NCBI GenBank assembly: GCA_020073705.1 | Contig: JAIQES010000008.1 | Span: 51,695-115,694 of the forward strand | Direction of reading: 5' to 3' | DNA length: 64,000 nucleotides | From: Terriglobia bacterium | GTDB taxonomy: Bacteria > Acidobacteriota > Terriglobia > Acidiferrales > UBA7541 | Part shown: one piece after another, positions 33,794-42,224 of the stretch | Numbering within the stretch: position 1 is the stretch's first letter | Layout: the number at the start of each line of letters is the position of its first letter | The notes under the pieces: model-generated | Told to the model about the DNA's origin: nothing | Seen by the model: only the letters and a program-made list of their open reading frames with translations | Databases searched by the model: none | Translations under genes and position numbers: made by a program

Positions 33794-35659
33794 ATGAACC
33801 CACCTATTTACTGTCCCCAATGTGATAAAGAAATCCCTGACAAAGAAGAAATCAGTTCGATCCGGGACTTATTGAAACAATGTGGCATTTTGCTGAAGCA
33901 AGGCGATGTCGAAAGGGCTAGGGAGGCCTTGGAGTCTCTTCAGAATGTCTGTCTCTTTCCATTGTATGAAGAGGAATGCGCCACAGTTTCACGGGCTTCG
34001 CAGAGTGAAGATGATAGTTTGATGACCGATTTAGACAAGCTGTTCGAGGGCCTTGTTGCTCAATCGGGTCGGGACACCGGGTTCGTAAGACTCAAACTTC
34101 TGGCTTATGACAAACACCGTGAGTTCAAAGCCCCCAAGTCGCACAACAGGGCCGATCACATTCCTCCTTGGGGTCTAAGCAGCTTGTCGGTTCTCGAGTT
34201 GCTGAGATACTTAGATCTCTATTCGGAGGATCTGAGGACGAAGAAAAGACTTCTATGCGTATATGACGCAATAAGTGATCGGTGGTGGAGGCGTCCTGTC
34301 CCTGCCGATTCTCCTTTGCATGAAATAGACGCGGCGGATGTAGAGAAGCTGATGTTTGCGATTAGGGAAAAGGGGAACGAGGTCCTCTATTTTGAGCCAC
34401 CGCCTGCCGGACCATGTTGGTTGCTTAAGCGCGATGCAAGCGACAAGATCGATCATCGTTTCCAGAAACACGTGAATTTGAATTTGTCGGATAAGACGAG
34501 AAGGCAAGCGATTGGATATCTTGTGGCCCCCATGCCCGCCCCGCGGCTGTTAGAGGAAGGATCGTTCATAAGAATTGTGAAAATGGTCCTTAACTTGTGG
34601 CATCCGGAAATCGCGTCTGCCAAAGATCCCATCACTGATGATGTCATCCGCAAAGCAATTCGTCTCGTTGGCCTGCAAAGGCTAAAAAAGATCAGCCAAG
34701 TCCCCGAGAGCGCTATCAGAGAGTTTTGTTTTACAAATCCTTCTTCCCTTGCGATTGACCCCGGCGATGTAGCCTTTTTCCTCGGTAAGCATCCAGATAT
34801 GCGCCTGACGAATTACGACAACGAGATCCGCGCTCTGCTGGATGGATTTGACCCGGAGGCGCTCGCCGCACTGTGGCTACAGGCAGACTCCTATATTCGA
34901 AATCAAATCATCGACGCCTTTGAGAAGTCGGATCTCCGGTGCGCTCAATCTCACTGTAATCGATGCTTACCTAATAAGGAAGAGCGTCGGTGGGTCAACC
35001 TTACACGGGAGTGGCTAGGCCAGTGCGGCCTTTACGAACTGTACGCACGAGAGAAGCCATTTTGTCTCTGTCCTGAGAAAGATCTTGGAAGCAGCGGCGG
35101 CGAACCATCCCAGTGGCGCAGAAAGCGCGCAAAGTTAGTGGCAGCTGTGGTGCTGAAATACCCTAATTTGGATCGGGATCGCAAGCATGCCCGCAACGCT
35201 AGATTCTTACTCAAGATAATGGATGATTTGATGAATGGGAAGCGATTGCGGGATGAAACCGATGGAACTCTCAAGAGAGCGCTGCGTCGCTTTGCAGAGT
35301 TCGGGGATAACATTCTATACTGCACGAAATGGCAGGTGCCGGGCCACGGAGAAATTTGCGTTGCCGATTTGATTGATACTCCGTTGTTTTCAGACCTGCT
35401 AGGCCCGCACTCTTTTGATGAGCATCGTGGAGCTCCGGGTGAGTTACTAAAGATGTCACTCGTGCTGGGCCAGTTTCTTGACCCTTCACAGGCTGAGCAC
35501 TTATATAACTCACAGTGTCCTATTCCGCGCATGGAGTACGATCCGGATGAAGCGGTATGGCGACGCATGTTCGATGATGATTTCAACGGAGACCCATGGG
35601 CTCGCGAATACACTGAAGAGGACTGCTACGACGACATTGACTATTTGAGTGAATATTGA
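33794..35659 (+). CDS. Orphan 621-residue protein
   Basis: No known family is apparent. N-terminus MNPPIYCPQCDKEIPDKEE has a CPQC knuckle near residues 7-10, and the next Cys of a ribbon is not obvious. Then comes a helical stretch (LLKQGDVERAREALESLQNV) and a charged middle. Around residues 375-415 there is a second Cys-rich stretch (CAQSHCNRCLPNKEERRW, CGLYELYAREKPFCLCPE), perhaps a treble-clef-like zinc site. The C-terminus is very acidic with aromatics (WAREYTEEDCYDDIDYLSEY). No membrane segments. It is alone on its strand with a short companion frame at its end. It could be a nuclease or a DNA-transaction protein of the element, but that is speculation. Confidence 0.6.
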   Translation: MNPPIYCPQCDKEIPDKEEISSIRDLLKQCGILLKQGDVERAREALESLQNVCLFPLYEEECATVSRASQSEDDSLMTDLDKLFEGLVAQSGRDTGFVRLKLLAYDKHREFKAPKSHNRADHIPPWGLSSLSVLELLRYLDLYSEDLRTKKRLLCVYDAISDRWWRRPVPADSPLHEIDAADVEKLMFAIREKGNEVLYFEPPPAGPCWLLKRDASDKIDHRFQKHVNLNLSDKTRRQAIGYLVAPMPAPRLLEEGSFIRIVKMVLNLWHPEIASAKDPITDDVIRKAIRLVGLQRLKKISQVPESAIREFCFTNPSSLAIDPGDVAFFLGKHPDMRLTNYDNEIRALLDGFDPEALAALWLQADSYIRNQIIDAFEKSDLRCAQSHCNRCLPNKEERRWVNLTREWLGQCGLYELYAREKPFCLCPEKDLGSSGGEPSQWRRKRAKLVAAVVLKYPNLDRDRKHARNARFLLKIMDDLMNGKRLRDETDGTLKRALRRFAEFGDNILYCTKWQVPGHGEICVADLIDTPLFSDLLGPHSFDEHRGAPGELLKMSLVLGQFLDPSQAEHLYNSQCPIPRMEYDPDEAVWRRMFDDDFNGDPWAREYTEEDCYDDIDYLSEY

Positions 35660-35882
35660 TAGTTACGATCCTGATGAAGAACGTGAGGCTCTGACTTGCT
35701 TGGAACTCCGAGTCATACTGACGAACGGCCGCGCCGAACCGCAGACGATGCAAGAACTCGAAACCATGTCCTACGATGAATTGAAAGCCAAAGTGCGCGA
35801 CGACTTGAAAGCACGATTGAAAGCAATCGGAGACAGGATCGCTCTTCTTTTGCTCAGCTCCTCCTTAACTCACAGTAAATGA
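35649..35882 (+). CDS. Hypothetical small protein after the orphan
   Basis: Starts at GTG 35649, overlapping the previous gene by 11 bases, with no clear Shine-Dalgarno. 77 residues, acidic beginning (MNIDSYDPDEEREALTCLEL) and a helix-forming Lys-rich end (LKAKVRDDLKARLKAIGDRI). The overlap hints at coupling with the 621-residue gene; the call is weak. Confidence 0.35.
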   Translation: MNIDSYDPDEEREALTCLELRVILTNGRAEPQTMQELETMSYDELKAKVRDDLKARLKAIGDRIALLLLSSSLTHSK

Positions 35883-36192
35883 CCTGCCGCACGTAATGTC
35901 GCCCCCGCCTGTATATTGAAAACTACTGGCCTCCACTGGAGGCTACCGAACTTTCCTCCCTAGGGTTAGGTTGCCAAATCCCAGAAATATCCGAGTTCGA
36001 CTTGTCGGTCGGTCCTTCTTTTGAGTTGCGCTGTCTTTGCCTTATCTTTGCCCCTTTCGCCTTATCCCCATAACAACCCTGTCATCAATAACATAGAGAT
36101 GACGCTGTCCGGGAAGAGGGGCCAGGGCAATTCTGCGTTAACGTCGTATTCGCCGACGGAGCTGGAACTGGCCGCCGGAACAAGGAGGATAT
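35883..36192 (+). other. Intergenic region, no gene seen
   Basis: Short low-complexity stretches only. The last 15 bp hold CAAGGAGG, the ribosome-binding site of the gene at 36193. Confidence 0.35.
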
Positions 36193-36897
36193 ATGAATCA
36201 CGAAACAGCAATGACAACTTCCACTTTCGCTTCGACAGAATCGAAGCAAGAAGTGGATGTAGTACTGGGTGCATCTAGTGAACACACCTTCCAGGCCGGC
36301 TTTTCGGGTTTGGACGGGGTTCAACAATCAACAATCATCTCAACCTTGACGGAGAACGCCAAGAGTCTTTACGTCGGAATTCGGCGCAATGCCTTGACCC
36401 TCGGTCAAATCCTCACCCGTCTACATGCCGTGGTTCCTCACGGATCATGGGGCGACACACTAGCAGCAATGGATATTCCGGCACGTACTGCCGATGGTTA
36501 TGAGTCTGATTACAAAAAAGCCATCGGCACGTTCCCGGAGTGGTTTGTCGCTCTCGCAGCACAACAGAAGGTGAATCTTGGCAGGCTCAATTTTATTGAG
36601 GCCGCCTCCACAATCACCATTCCAGCCAAGGAGCCGAGCGCCAATGAAGCGCTGGGCATCCTGAGCAAGCTGGTCCAGGCTGCCAAAAAGCGGCCTGAGA
36701 CTTCACTCGAACCGGAGGCAACTCCACAAACATATGACGGGCTGTTCCGTGAAGCCGAGGCTTTCGTCAAAAAGCAAACTGGCATCAAGGAACCTCCGGT
36801 AACTTTGGTCTGTGATATCGCGGATTTATTGATCCGCCGTCTGAAGGCCACGCAGGATTCGGAAACAGGTGCTGTTACCTTTCCCGAGGCCGATTAA
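36193..36897 (+). CDS. DUF3102-like protein
   Basis: This 234-residue protein follows AAGGAGG by seven bases. The segment from about residue 50 to 115 (NAKSLYVGIRRNALTLGQIL, LHAVVPHGSWGDTLAAMDIP, ARTADGYESDYKKAIG) has the form of the DUF3102 family: a helix, a 'leaK..hG.w..wl' stretch, then a helix-turn-helix-like end. The rest is low complexity. DUF3102 proteins are common on phages and mobile elements and are thought to bind DNA. Role here unknown. Confidence 0.55.
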   Translation: MNHETAMTTSTFASTESKQEVDVVLGASSEHTFQAGFSGLDGVQQSTIISTLTENAKSLYVGIRRNALTLGQILTRLHAVVPHGSWGDTLAAMDIPARTADGYESDYKKAIGTFPEWFVALAAQQKVNLGRLNFIEAASTITIPAKEPSANEALGILSKLVQAAKKRPETSLEPEATPQTYDGLFREAEAFVKKQTGIKEPPVTLVCDIADLLIRRLKATQDSETGAVTFPEAD

Positions 36898-37070
36898 CAA
36901 CAGCCATGAGGGGGGCCCAATAGGTTTAACGACTGCCTGGGCCCTCCTCATCTCCAAATGGGAGGCCCCAGCCAGCGCGTCGGCAGGGGCCGCTCCCTAC
37001 TCGGCGTTTTTAAGAATCGAGAGTAAAAGCGGGCGAACACAGCGGAGAAGATTCGACAGAAAGGAAATGC

Positions 37071-37913
37071 ATGAAAAAAGGACCAAAGCTCTTACAGCGA
37101 TTCGCGCACCAACATGGGCTCCAGGTCGAGCGCTACGCTATTCGGGGGCCTCGAGGAAAAATCTTCCAGGCTTTTGGCAGGTTGTACTATTCCCAACCCG
37201 GAACCGGTTATCACAAGTTTAATCCGATCATTCAGGCTGAACAGGCGATCGAGACAATCGGCCTCCAGTCCACGGCGCCGGTAGAACCGGTTAAGGAAGA
37301 TCGCAGAGCGCTTCTGATCGCAACAAAAGAAGTAATAGCAATGACGATGACAGAATTTGCACAGAAATACGGCTTTAAGTCGAGCAAATATTTTCATTCT
37401 TGCTGTATTCACAAGAGTAGACGCCAAGCGAAAGGTCGCGGGAGATGGGGCTACATCTGCGAAAACGAAAACGGCCAGGTGACATGCTCCGTGACTCGCA
37501 GTGGAATCGGAGGCTTTCAGTTCGACCCCAATAACCCAATTGAGGCAGCCGCCGCTTTTGACGCTATCGGCCTGGATCATTGGTGCATCTGGCGTCGGTA
37601 CGGACAGGAGGTGGATTCGCAGGACCAGGAAGCAGTGTCTGCCAGTCGGCATGAGTGGTTGCTGGCGGTCCGTGCTTGCCAACGTTCTAAGTTTCGCCAA
37701 ACACCAATTACAGGATTGCTGAACTGTCTCGACGATGTATCTCATCAAGGCCATCGCCTGACACAAGACGAAAGGAACAAGCTCAAGATGTTCGAGTGGC
37801 ATCTTGAGTTTGAACTCTCTGAAAGGATGAGTGCGGTTCTTCATGTCGGCCAGGAATATCGAAATGTGATTTCTTTTGCCTCCCGGTCGCCAATGAGGAA
37901 GGATGCGGCATAG
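37071..37913 (+). CDS. Hypothetical protein with internal duplication
   Basis: This 280-residue protein starts at ATG 37071, after AAAGGAAATGC. Residues near 44-66 (YYSQPGTGYHKFNPI, then EQAIETIGL) reappear around 138-168 (TRSGIGGFQFDPNNPIE, then AAFDAIGL), so the protein contains two copies of a small unit of about 95 residues. Only the second half carries Cys (CCIH). The C-terminal third is helical (LNCLDDVSHQGHRLTQDERN). No catalytic motif was seen. It is directly upstream of the integrase gene. Family unknown. Confidence 0.5.
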   Translation: MKKGPKLLQRFAHQHGLQVERYAIRGPRGKIFQAFGRLYYSQPGTGYHKFNPIIQAEQAIETIGLQSTAPVEPVKEDRRALLIATKEVIAMTMTEFAQKYGFKSSKYFHSCCIHKSRRQAKGRGRWGYICENENGQVTCSVTRSGIGGFQFDPNNPIEAAAAFDAIGLDHWCIWRRYGQEVDSQDQEAVSASRHEWLLAVRACQRSKFRQTPITGLLNCLDDVSHQGHRLTQDERNKLKMFEWHLEFELSERMSAVLHVGQEYRNVISFASRSPMRKDAA

Positions 37914-37935
37914 TTCCATGAGCGATAGCCTATTG

Positions 37936-37970
37936 CACACGGAGGGTCAAAATGTTGTACCCTCCGTGTG
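37936..37970 (+). promoter_or_regulatory. 12-bp perfect inverted repeat ahead of the integrase
   Basis: CACACGGAGGGT at 37936-37947 pairs with ACCCTCCGTGTG at 37959-37970, loop of 11. It lies between the end of the upstream gene and the integrase start. No T-run follows, so operator or recombination-directionality site is more likely than terminator. Confidence 0.5.
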
Positions 37971-38010
37971 TCAAAAGGCGGCGGTTCCTGCGAGAAAGAG
38001 AGGAAAATCA

Positions 38011-39150
38011 ATGTCTCGCAGGAGCGGCCAAACAGGCTGGCTTGAAGTGAAGGAAAAGCAAGGAAGGAAAGCCTATTATGCACGGTTTCGGACTGACCAA
38101 TCAGATCAAGATGGCAGGACGAAACGCAGCGTGTTCATAGGCTTTGTCGATGAGATGACACGGAGTCAGGCGGAATTCAAAAAACTGCAGCTTGTCTCGG
38201 AAGCCGGGGTGAACGAACCCGACTATCTTTTCAAGCTGACTGATTTGTTTTCCAGCCGGGTCACTCAGTTCGAACAGACATACCTACCGCGCAGAAAGGG
38301 GTCCACGGCTTGTACGATCCGATATTTCATTCGGAAGTATCTTCTTCCGAAATGGGGTCAGACGCCTGTGGCGAGTATTACGGCGGAAGCTGTAAACGAG
38401 TGGATTGGGGAACTTACCAATCTCGCGCCCAGTTCTGTGCGGCATGCGGTAAAGGTGCTCCAACTCATTATTGGTAGCCGATTCGAGAAGAAGTCGATCC
38501 ATTATCCATCCTGTATTGAAGAGGAGTCCGAGACAGCGTGTTATTCCCAGGAGCAAGTAGAAAGAATTCTCGGAGCCGCGGAGGGAAAGTACGAAATCCT
38601 ATTTGCGACTGCTGCCGGGACTGGGATGCGCGCAGGCGAGCTCTATGGCTTACAGGTGGAAGATATCGATTTCTCTCGGAACGTAATCCACGTCCGACGC
38701 TCTGCATGGGAAGGTGAACTGCAGTCGCCCAAGACGCGGAACTCACGAAGGGCAATCAGTATTACGAAGTCATTGGCCGATATGCTTAAGGATCATCTTG
38801 ACGGACGGACAACGGGCCTAGTCTTTCCCTGCCGCGCTTATAACGGCAAACAGCGCCCGCTCCGTAACAGCAATGTTCTCAAGTGGGGTCTGCATCCGAT
38901 ACTGCGAAAGCTGAAAATCCCGATGGCCGGGATGCACGCTTTTCGTCACTACCGGGTGACAGCCCTGATGGAGAGCAATGTGCCGATCGAAACGATCAAG
39001 GCATGGATCGGTCACGGATCAGAAGCAATGATCCGCCGCTATTCACATCTTCGGCCGGACTGCTTTGAAAAACATCTTGCAGCCGTCCCGGATGTATTAG
39101 CCGGAATTGCCCCCAAAAGCCCCCTAGAAAAGAGGGAGCGAGCAGCGTAA
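38011..39150 (+). CDS. int: Tyrosine integrase of the element
   Basis: Start chosen at ATG 38011 (MSRRSGQTGWLEVKEKQGRK), 14 bases after AGAGAGG. A longer frame to 37903 crosses the 12-bp inverted repeat and is unlikely to be used. The 379-residue protein has an N-terminal arm-type/AP2-like region (YYARFRTDQSDQDGRTKRSV), a core-binding part and a catalytic domain with R (TGMRAGELYGL), K/H region, HxxR (HAFRHYRVTAL), GH (IGHGSEAM) and Y (RRYSHL). It integrates DNA at an attachment site. The gene ends 18 bases before tRNA-Arg, which strongly suggests the tRNA 3' end as target. Confidence 0.88.
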   Translation: MSRRSGQTGWLEVKEKQGRKAYYARFRTDQSDQDGRTKRSVFIGFVDEMTRSQAEFKKLQLVSEAGVNEPDYLFKLTDLFSSRVTQFEQTYLPRRKGSTACTIRYFIRKYLLPKWGQTPVASITAEAVNEWIGELTNLAPSSVRHAVKVLQLIIGSRFEKKSIHYPSCIEEESETACYSQEQVERILGAAEGKYEILFATAAGTGMRAGELYGLQVEDIDFSRNVIHVRRSAWEGELQSPKTRNSRRAISITKSLADMLKDHLDGRTTGLVFPCRAYNGKQRPLRNSNVLKWGLHPILRKLKIPMAGMHAFRHYRVTALMESNVPIETIKAWIGHGSEAMIRRYSHLRPDCFEKHLAAVPDVLAGIAPKSPLEKRERAA

Positions 39151-39168
39151 GCTATTGATAACAAAGTT

Positions 39169-39245
39169 GCGCCCGTAGCTCAGCTGGATAGAGCATCTGC
39201 CTTCGAAGCAGAGGGTCGGGAGTTCGAATCTCTCCGGGCGCGCCA
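39169..39245 (+). tRNA. tRNA-Arg(TCG)
   Basis: Clover-leaf is complete: acceptor stem GCGCCCG pairs with CGGGCGC, D arm AGCTCAGCTGGATAGAGC, anticodon arm TCTGC-CTTCGAA-GCAGA with anticodon TCG, T arm GTCGGGAGTTCGAATCTCTCC as expected, discriminator G and encoded CCA. It decodes CGA. Its 3' 47 bp (39197-39243) is repeated at 40812-40858. Confidence 0.96.
39197..39243 (+). repeat. Attachment-site repeat, copy inside tRNA-Arg
   Basis: From the anticodon stem to the first C of CCA, 47 bp identical to 40812-40858. This is the usual target segment for tRNA-integrating elements (att core). Confidence 0.8.
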
Positions 39246-39375
39246 TTCTAAAACCTATCCCCATATTGGCTTACGCTACTTTTTCGGAATCGATCGGCAC
39301 GACATTTTGTAGCACAACGTCATGCGGCCGAAACATCAATCAACTCCAGATTAGGTGCCTTCGGTTCGGCAGGCA

Positions 39376-40362
39376 TCACCGATTTCCAACGACGCGGTCG
39401 ATATTCTTTTTATTTGTCCAATAGATGTCATTAGCGCCGAAACTGTTATCCGCTCTGGAATCGGAAAACCAGCAAAAAGTTTCGTCATTCGGAGAAAGTG
39501 CCGGGCACTGATTCCTGCCGGGACCATTGACTAAGGGACCCACGTTCACTGCAGGTCCCCACTTATTCGGCCCTAGCTGTTTGGAGGCCCAGATGTCCAT
39601 AGTGCCATGCCCGCCGGGTCTCGATGAGGTGAAGTAAACCCAGCCCTGTTTGTCCTGCATGAAGTGGAACTCGGAAGCCGATGTATTTATATTGGGGCCC
39701 TGATTGACAGGTTGTTGCCACTTCCCATTCGCATCCTGCTGCGAACACCAAATATCAAAACTACCGTAACCACCTTCGCGCTGAGATGCGAAACAGAGGG
39801 TTTTGCCGTCCCTCAGCAACATCGGACAGTGCTCATTCCCATTGTCGGTGCTGATCGGGTATGGAACCAACTCCGGCGTGGCCCACACGCCATTCACCTT
39901 ATGTGTGACGAAAATATCGTTCACATTGCGAGGATTGCTCGTCGCAAGTCTGTCGGATTTGAAATAGATGGTATTTCCATCATGTGAAATCCATGGCTCT
40001 CTGTCATCGCCCTTTCTTAAGGGATCGATATTCGTGGCAGGTGCCGAATTCACAGGCAATCCCATGTTTACAGGTTTATTCCACGTACCGGTCTCTTTGT
40101 TGAATGTTGCGATGTAAATGTCTTTGAGGTCGCCAGGCGCTACCGCCAAGTCCTGACGGCTGCTGCAAAAAACCATTGTTCCGTCATCAGCGAATGAGAG
40201 TTCGCCTTCATCCCACATTGTATTTATGGGTGCGCCAAAGTTATGAACGGCGAGATCGGCCCAACTCTCCGGACTGGAGCTGGCGGTGTTCGATCCACTG
40301 AACATAAGAAGAATCGCCATTATTACTAGGCAGCTTCCAATTTTCACTGCTTTCTTTAACAT
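39376..40362 (-). CDS. Secreted PD40 (WD40-like) beta-propeller protein
   Basis: Start chosen at ATG 40362, preceded by AAAGGACG; the frame upstream to 40440 is untranslated. The 328-residue protein has a signal peptide (MLKKAVKIGSCLVIMAILLM). Repeats of about 45 residues are visible: EPWISHDGNTIYFKSDR, HCPMLLRDGKTLCFASQREG, WVYFTSSRPGGHGTMDIWAS, CPALSPNDETFCWFSDSR, with the PD40 landmarks F.S.R.GG.G..D.W. These propellers occur in TolB-like and peptidase-linked proteins. Substrate unknown. It is alone between two copies of the tRNA repeat. Confidence 0.8.
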   Translation of the reverse strand: MLKKAVKIGSCLVIMAILLMFSGSNTASSSPESWADLAVHNFGAPINTMWDEGELSFADDGTMVFCSSRQDLAVAPGDLKDIYIATFNKETGTWNKPVNMGLPVNSAPATNIDPLRKGDDREPWISHDGNTIYFKSDRLATSNPRNVNDIFVTHKVNGVWATPELVPYPISTDNGNEHCPMLLRDGKTLCFASQREGGYGSFDIWCSQQDANGKWQQPVNQGPNINTSASEFHFMQDKQGWVYFTSSRPGGHGTMDIWASKQLGPNKWGPAVNVGPLVNGPGRNQCPALSPNDETFCWFSDSRADNSFGANDIYWTNKKNIDRVVGNR

Positions 40363-40811
40363 TGTTGGCGTCCTTTCTGCTTCTTGGATATGAACGGTTA
40401 TTGGCTCGCCCAGTATACTGCTCGATGCGAATGAAAACACCTGTATTCCAGCGCAGGAAACATGCTGGCGGCGGGTGTTGTCGTGTTGAGGTTCCCCGCG
40501 TAGACGCGGTGCGGGGCGTTACGATTGGCGCTGAGCGCAGGCGATGTTGCCAGACAACTTGCGAATTTTTTCTGCTTTTTGATTTTTGGGGCTGAAAACG
40601 CGGTAAAAATGGGAAATCCGCGTTCTAGTTCATCTATGTCATTGAACAATTAACAGTTGCGACGGATTTGGTACGGTTTGTGACGGTGCTTGCATCGTGG
40701 TTACTGTCGGCTTACATCCGTTTTGCCGCAAAGCGTCACGCGACCTTTAACGTAAAAGGCGTTTCGAGAGTCCTAAGCGACACCAGAACAAGCATTTAGA
40801 TTTGACCCTTC
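40363..40811 (+). other. Intergenic part of the att-bounded cassette
   Basis: Promoter side of the PD40 gene plus about 350 bp in which I see no coding frame. The minus-strand frame that reads through the att repeat (ends RRDSNSRPSASK) is an artefact of the tRNA-derived sequence. Confidence 0.35.
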
Positions 40812-40858
40812 CTGCCTTCGAAGCAGAGGGTCGGGAGTTCGAATCTCTCCGGGCGCGC
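40812..40858 (+). repeat. Attachment-site repeat, second copy (partial tRNA-Arg)
   Basis: 47 bp identical to 39197-39243: anticodon stem, variable loop, T arm and acceptor 3' strand of tRNA-Arg, without the 5' half. It marks the outer edge of an integrated or formerly integrated segment. Confidence 0.85.
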
Positions 40859-40905
40859 ACTATATTCTGGGGCCGTTTGGACAGGACAGTGATTTGCCGC
40901 GATGG

Positions 40906-41070
40906 GGATCGAAACTCTCCGAGCGAGGAGGAAGCAATGCCAAGAAACGCGCGATCATTGCCGTGGCTCGGAAGTTGTCCGTCCTGCTTCACAATTTGTG
41001 GGTGAGCGGTGAGGTCTACGAGCCATTGCGCAATCACAGCGCTGTCGCGAGCGCAGCGGCGTCGAGCTAG
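40906..41070 (+). pseudogene. IS110-type transposase, C-terminal fragment
   Basis: A 54-codon frame ending TAG reads WGSKLSERGGSNAKKRAI, then IAVARKLSVLLHNLWVSG and EVYEPL, the conserved end of IS110/IS116-family transposases (recombinases guided by a bridge RNA). The N-terminal RuvC-like domain is absent: sequence becomes unrelated on the left, 48 bp after the att repeat. The element is dead. The flanking sequence gave no clear IS ends. Confidence 0.7.
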
Positions 41071-41473
41071 ATTGGAATTGTCGAGCGCAACCGCCGAGTT
41101 CAGGTGACTGCGGGCCAACTCCGGGCCAACTTCCGTACGCAGGTACGGAAGCCAAGGTCGATTCTCAGGTAGCAGCACCTGCTGAAACGAGAACGCCCAA
41201 CTGGCACCGAGCGAAAAATCGCTCATAGAACAGTGCGGGTGGAAGGATGGCGGCAGAGCCGGATCGGTTCAATGCGCAGCAACTAGACAGGACGAGAAAG
41301 ACAAAACCAACTTGACTCATACCGGCCTTCTCATGGAGGAACTTGGCTTTGTCACCTAGTGTCATGGGGCATGCTCAGGCAGCAAATTCGTTGTGTCCGG
41401 GGAAGGAGAAGCGTTAGGATGCGCGAACGAGAGGTCCAAATCGGAAATTCTGGTTTACGTTGAGGAGTTAGCC
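41071..41473 (+). other. Intergenic region with a hairpin
   Basis: No gene seen. A perfect 9-bp hairpin CTTCCGTAC-GCAG-GTACGGAAG at 41130-41151 follows a doubled GGGCCAAC; it may be an IS end or terminator-like stem. Confidence 0.35.
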
Positions 41474-41980
41474 ATGAAAACGCTGGGGAAAATTATCGTT
41501 GGAATACTGGTTTGCTTGGTCTTAGCGCTGTTGGTGCTGCGCGTCACGGGCCTCGAACCTAAGGATCGCAGGCCCGGTTTGTGGTTGAAAGGGGACCTCG
41601 TCACCACGCCGGTTACCGACTGGTCGTTCACCGACAAGGTTAGAAATGTCGAGCTTCAGACCCGAACGTGGTATCTGCTTCCACATTCAGTAAGAATTAA
41701 TTGTGTCGCCTATAATGGCCAGCTTTATCTGAGCACCGTTAATCCTCCGGGAATTGAGTCCCCCCATGTCTGGAACGTCAATGTGGCTCGTGATCCGCAC
41801 GTGCGTCTGAAGATTGGAAATCAATTGTACGATCGGGCCTTATCCTATGTCACCGACCCAGCCGAAAAAGCAGCCGTGCTGCAGGCCAGATTTAAAAAAT
41901 ACCCGCAACTGAGTACAGATAAGAACACGTCAGTGGCAGCGAATGCGAGAGCGAGCGTATATCACGTACTGGATAACTAG
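41474..41980 (+). CDS. Hypothetical membrane-anchored protein, split-barrel-like
   Basis: Start at ATG 41474 (TGAGGAG ahead), 168 residues. An N-terminal membrane anchor (IIVGILVCLVLALLVLRV) is followed by a beta-rich part (LWLKGDLVTTPVTDWSFTDK, TRTWYLLPHSVRINCVAYNG, QLYLSTVNPPG) and a helix-rich end. The order of strands recalls small pyridoxamine-oxidase-like or F420/FMN split-barrel proteins, but no cofactor motif is clear. Ungrouped gene between an IS remnant and a nucleoside operon. Confidence 0.5.
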   Translation: MKTLGKIIVGILVCLVLALLVLRVTGLEPKDRRPGLWLKGDLVTTPVTDWSFTDKVRNVELQTRTWYLLPHSVRINCVAYNGQLYLSTVNPPGIESPHVWNVNVARDPHVRLKIGNQLYDRALSYVTDPAEKAAVLQARFKKYPQLSTDKNTSVAANARASVYHVLDN

Positions 41981-42224
41981 GAGCGCGTCCGAGGAATCTG
42001 CTTTCGAGTGAGTTACGCATGTAAAGTTTCCGGGTCTTTATTGGCGGGTCATTGTTCGCAGATGGGTCGCCCTTGCGTTGAGAAGCTACGCTGAAGTCTT
42101 CCCATCTGGGAAGTCGTCTTATCGGAACTGACCCTCTGCCCAATTTCCACATCCCATGTCATTCCTCACCGTGCTAATGTGACGTTCATTTCCAGGGGAG
42201 GCCGGGTGAGCGAGGAGGCAGCGG

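Noticed and set aside
40747..41226. 159-aa minus-strand frame ending in RRDSNSRPSASK
   Set aside because: It reads through the antisense of the tRNA-derived att repeat and the transposase fragment, has no ribosome-binding site, and this peptide is a well-known artefact of translated tRNA sequence.
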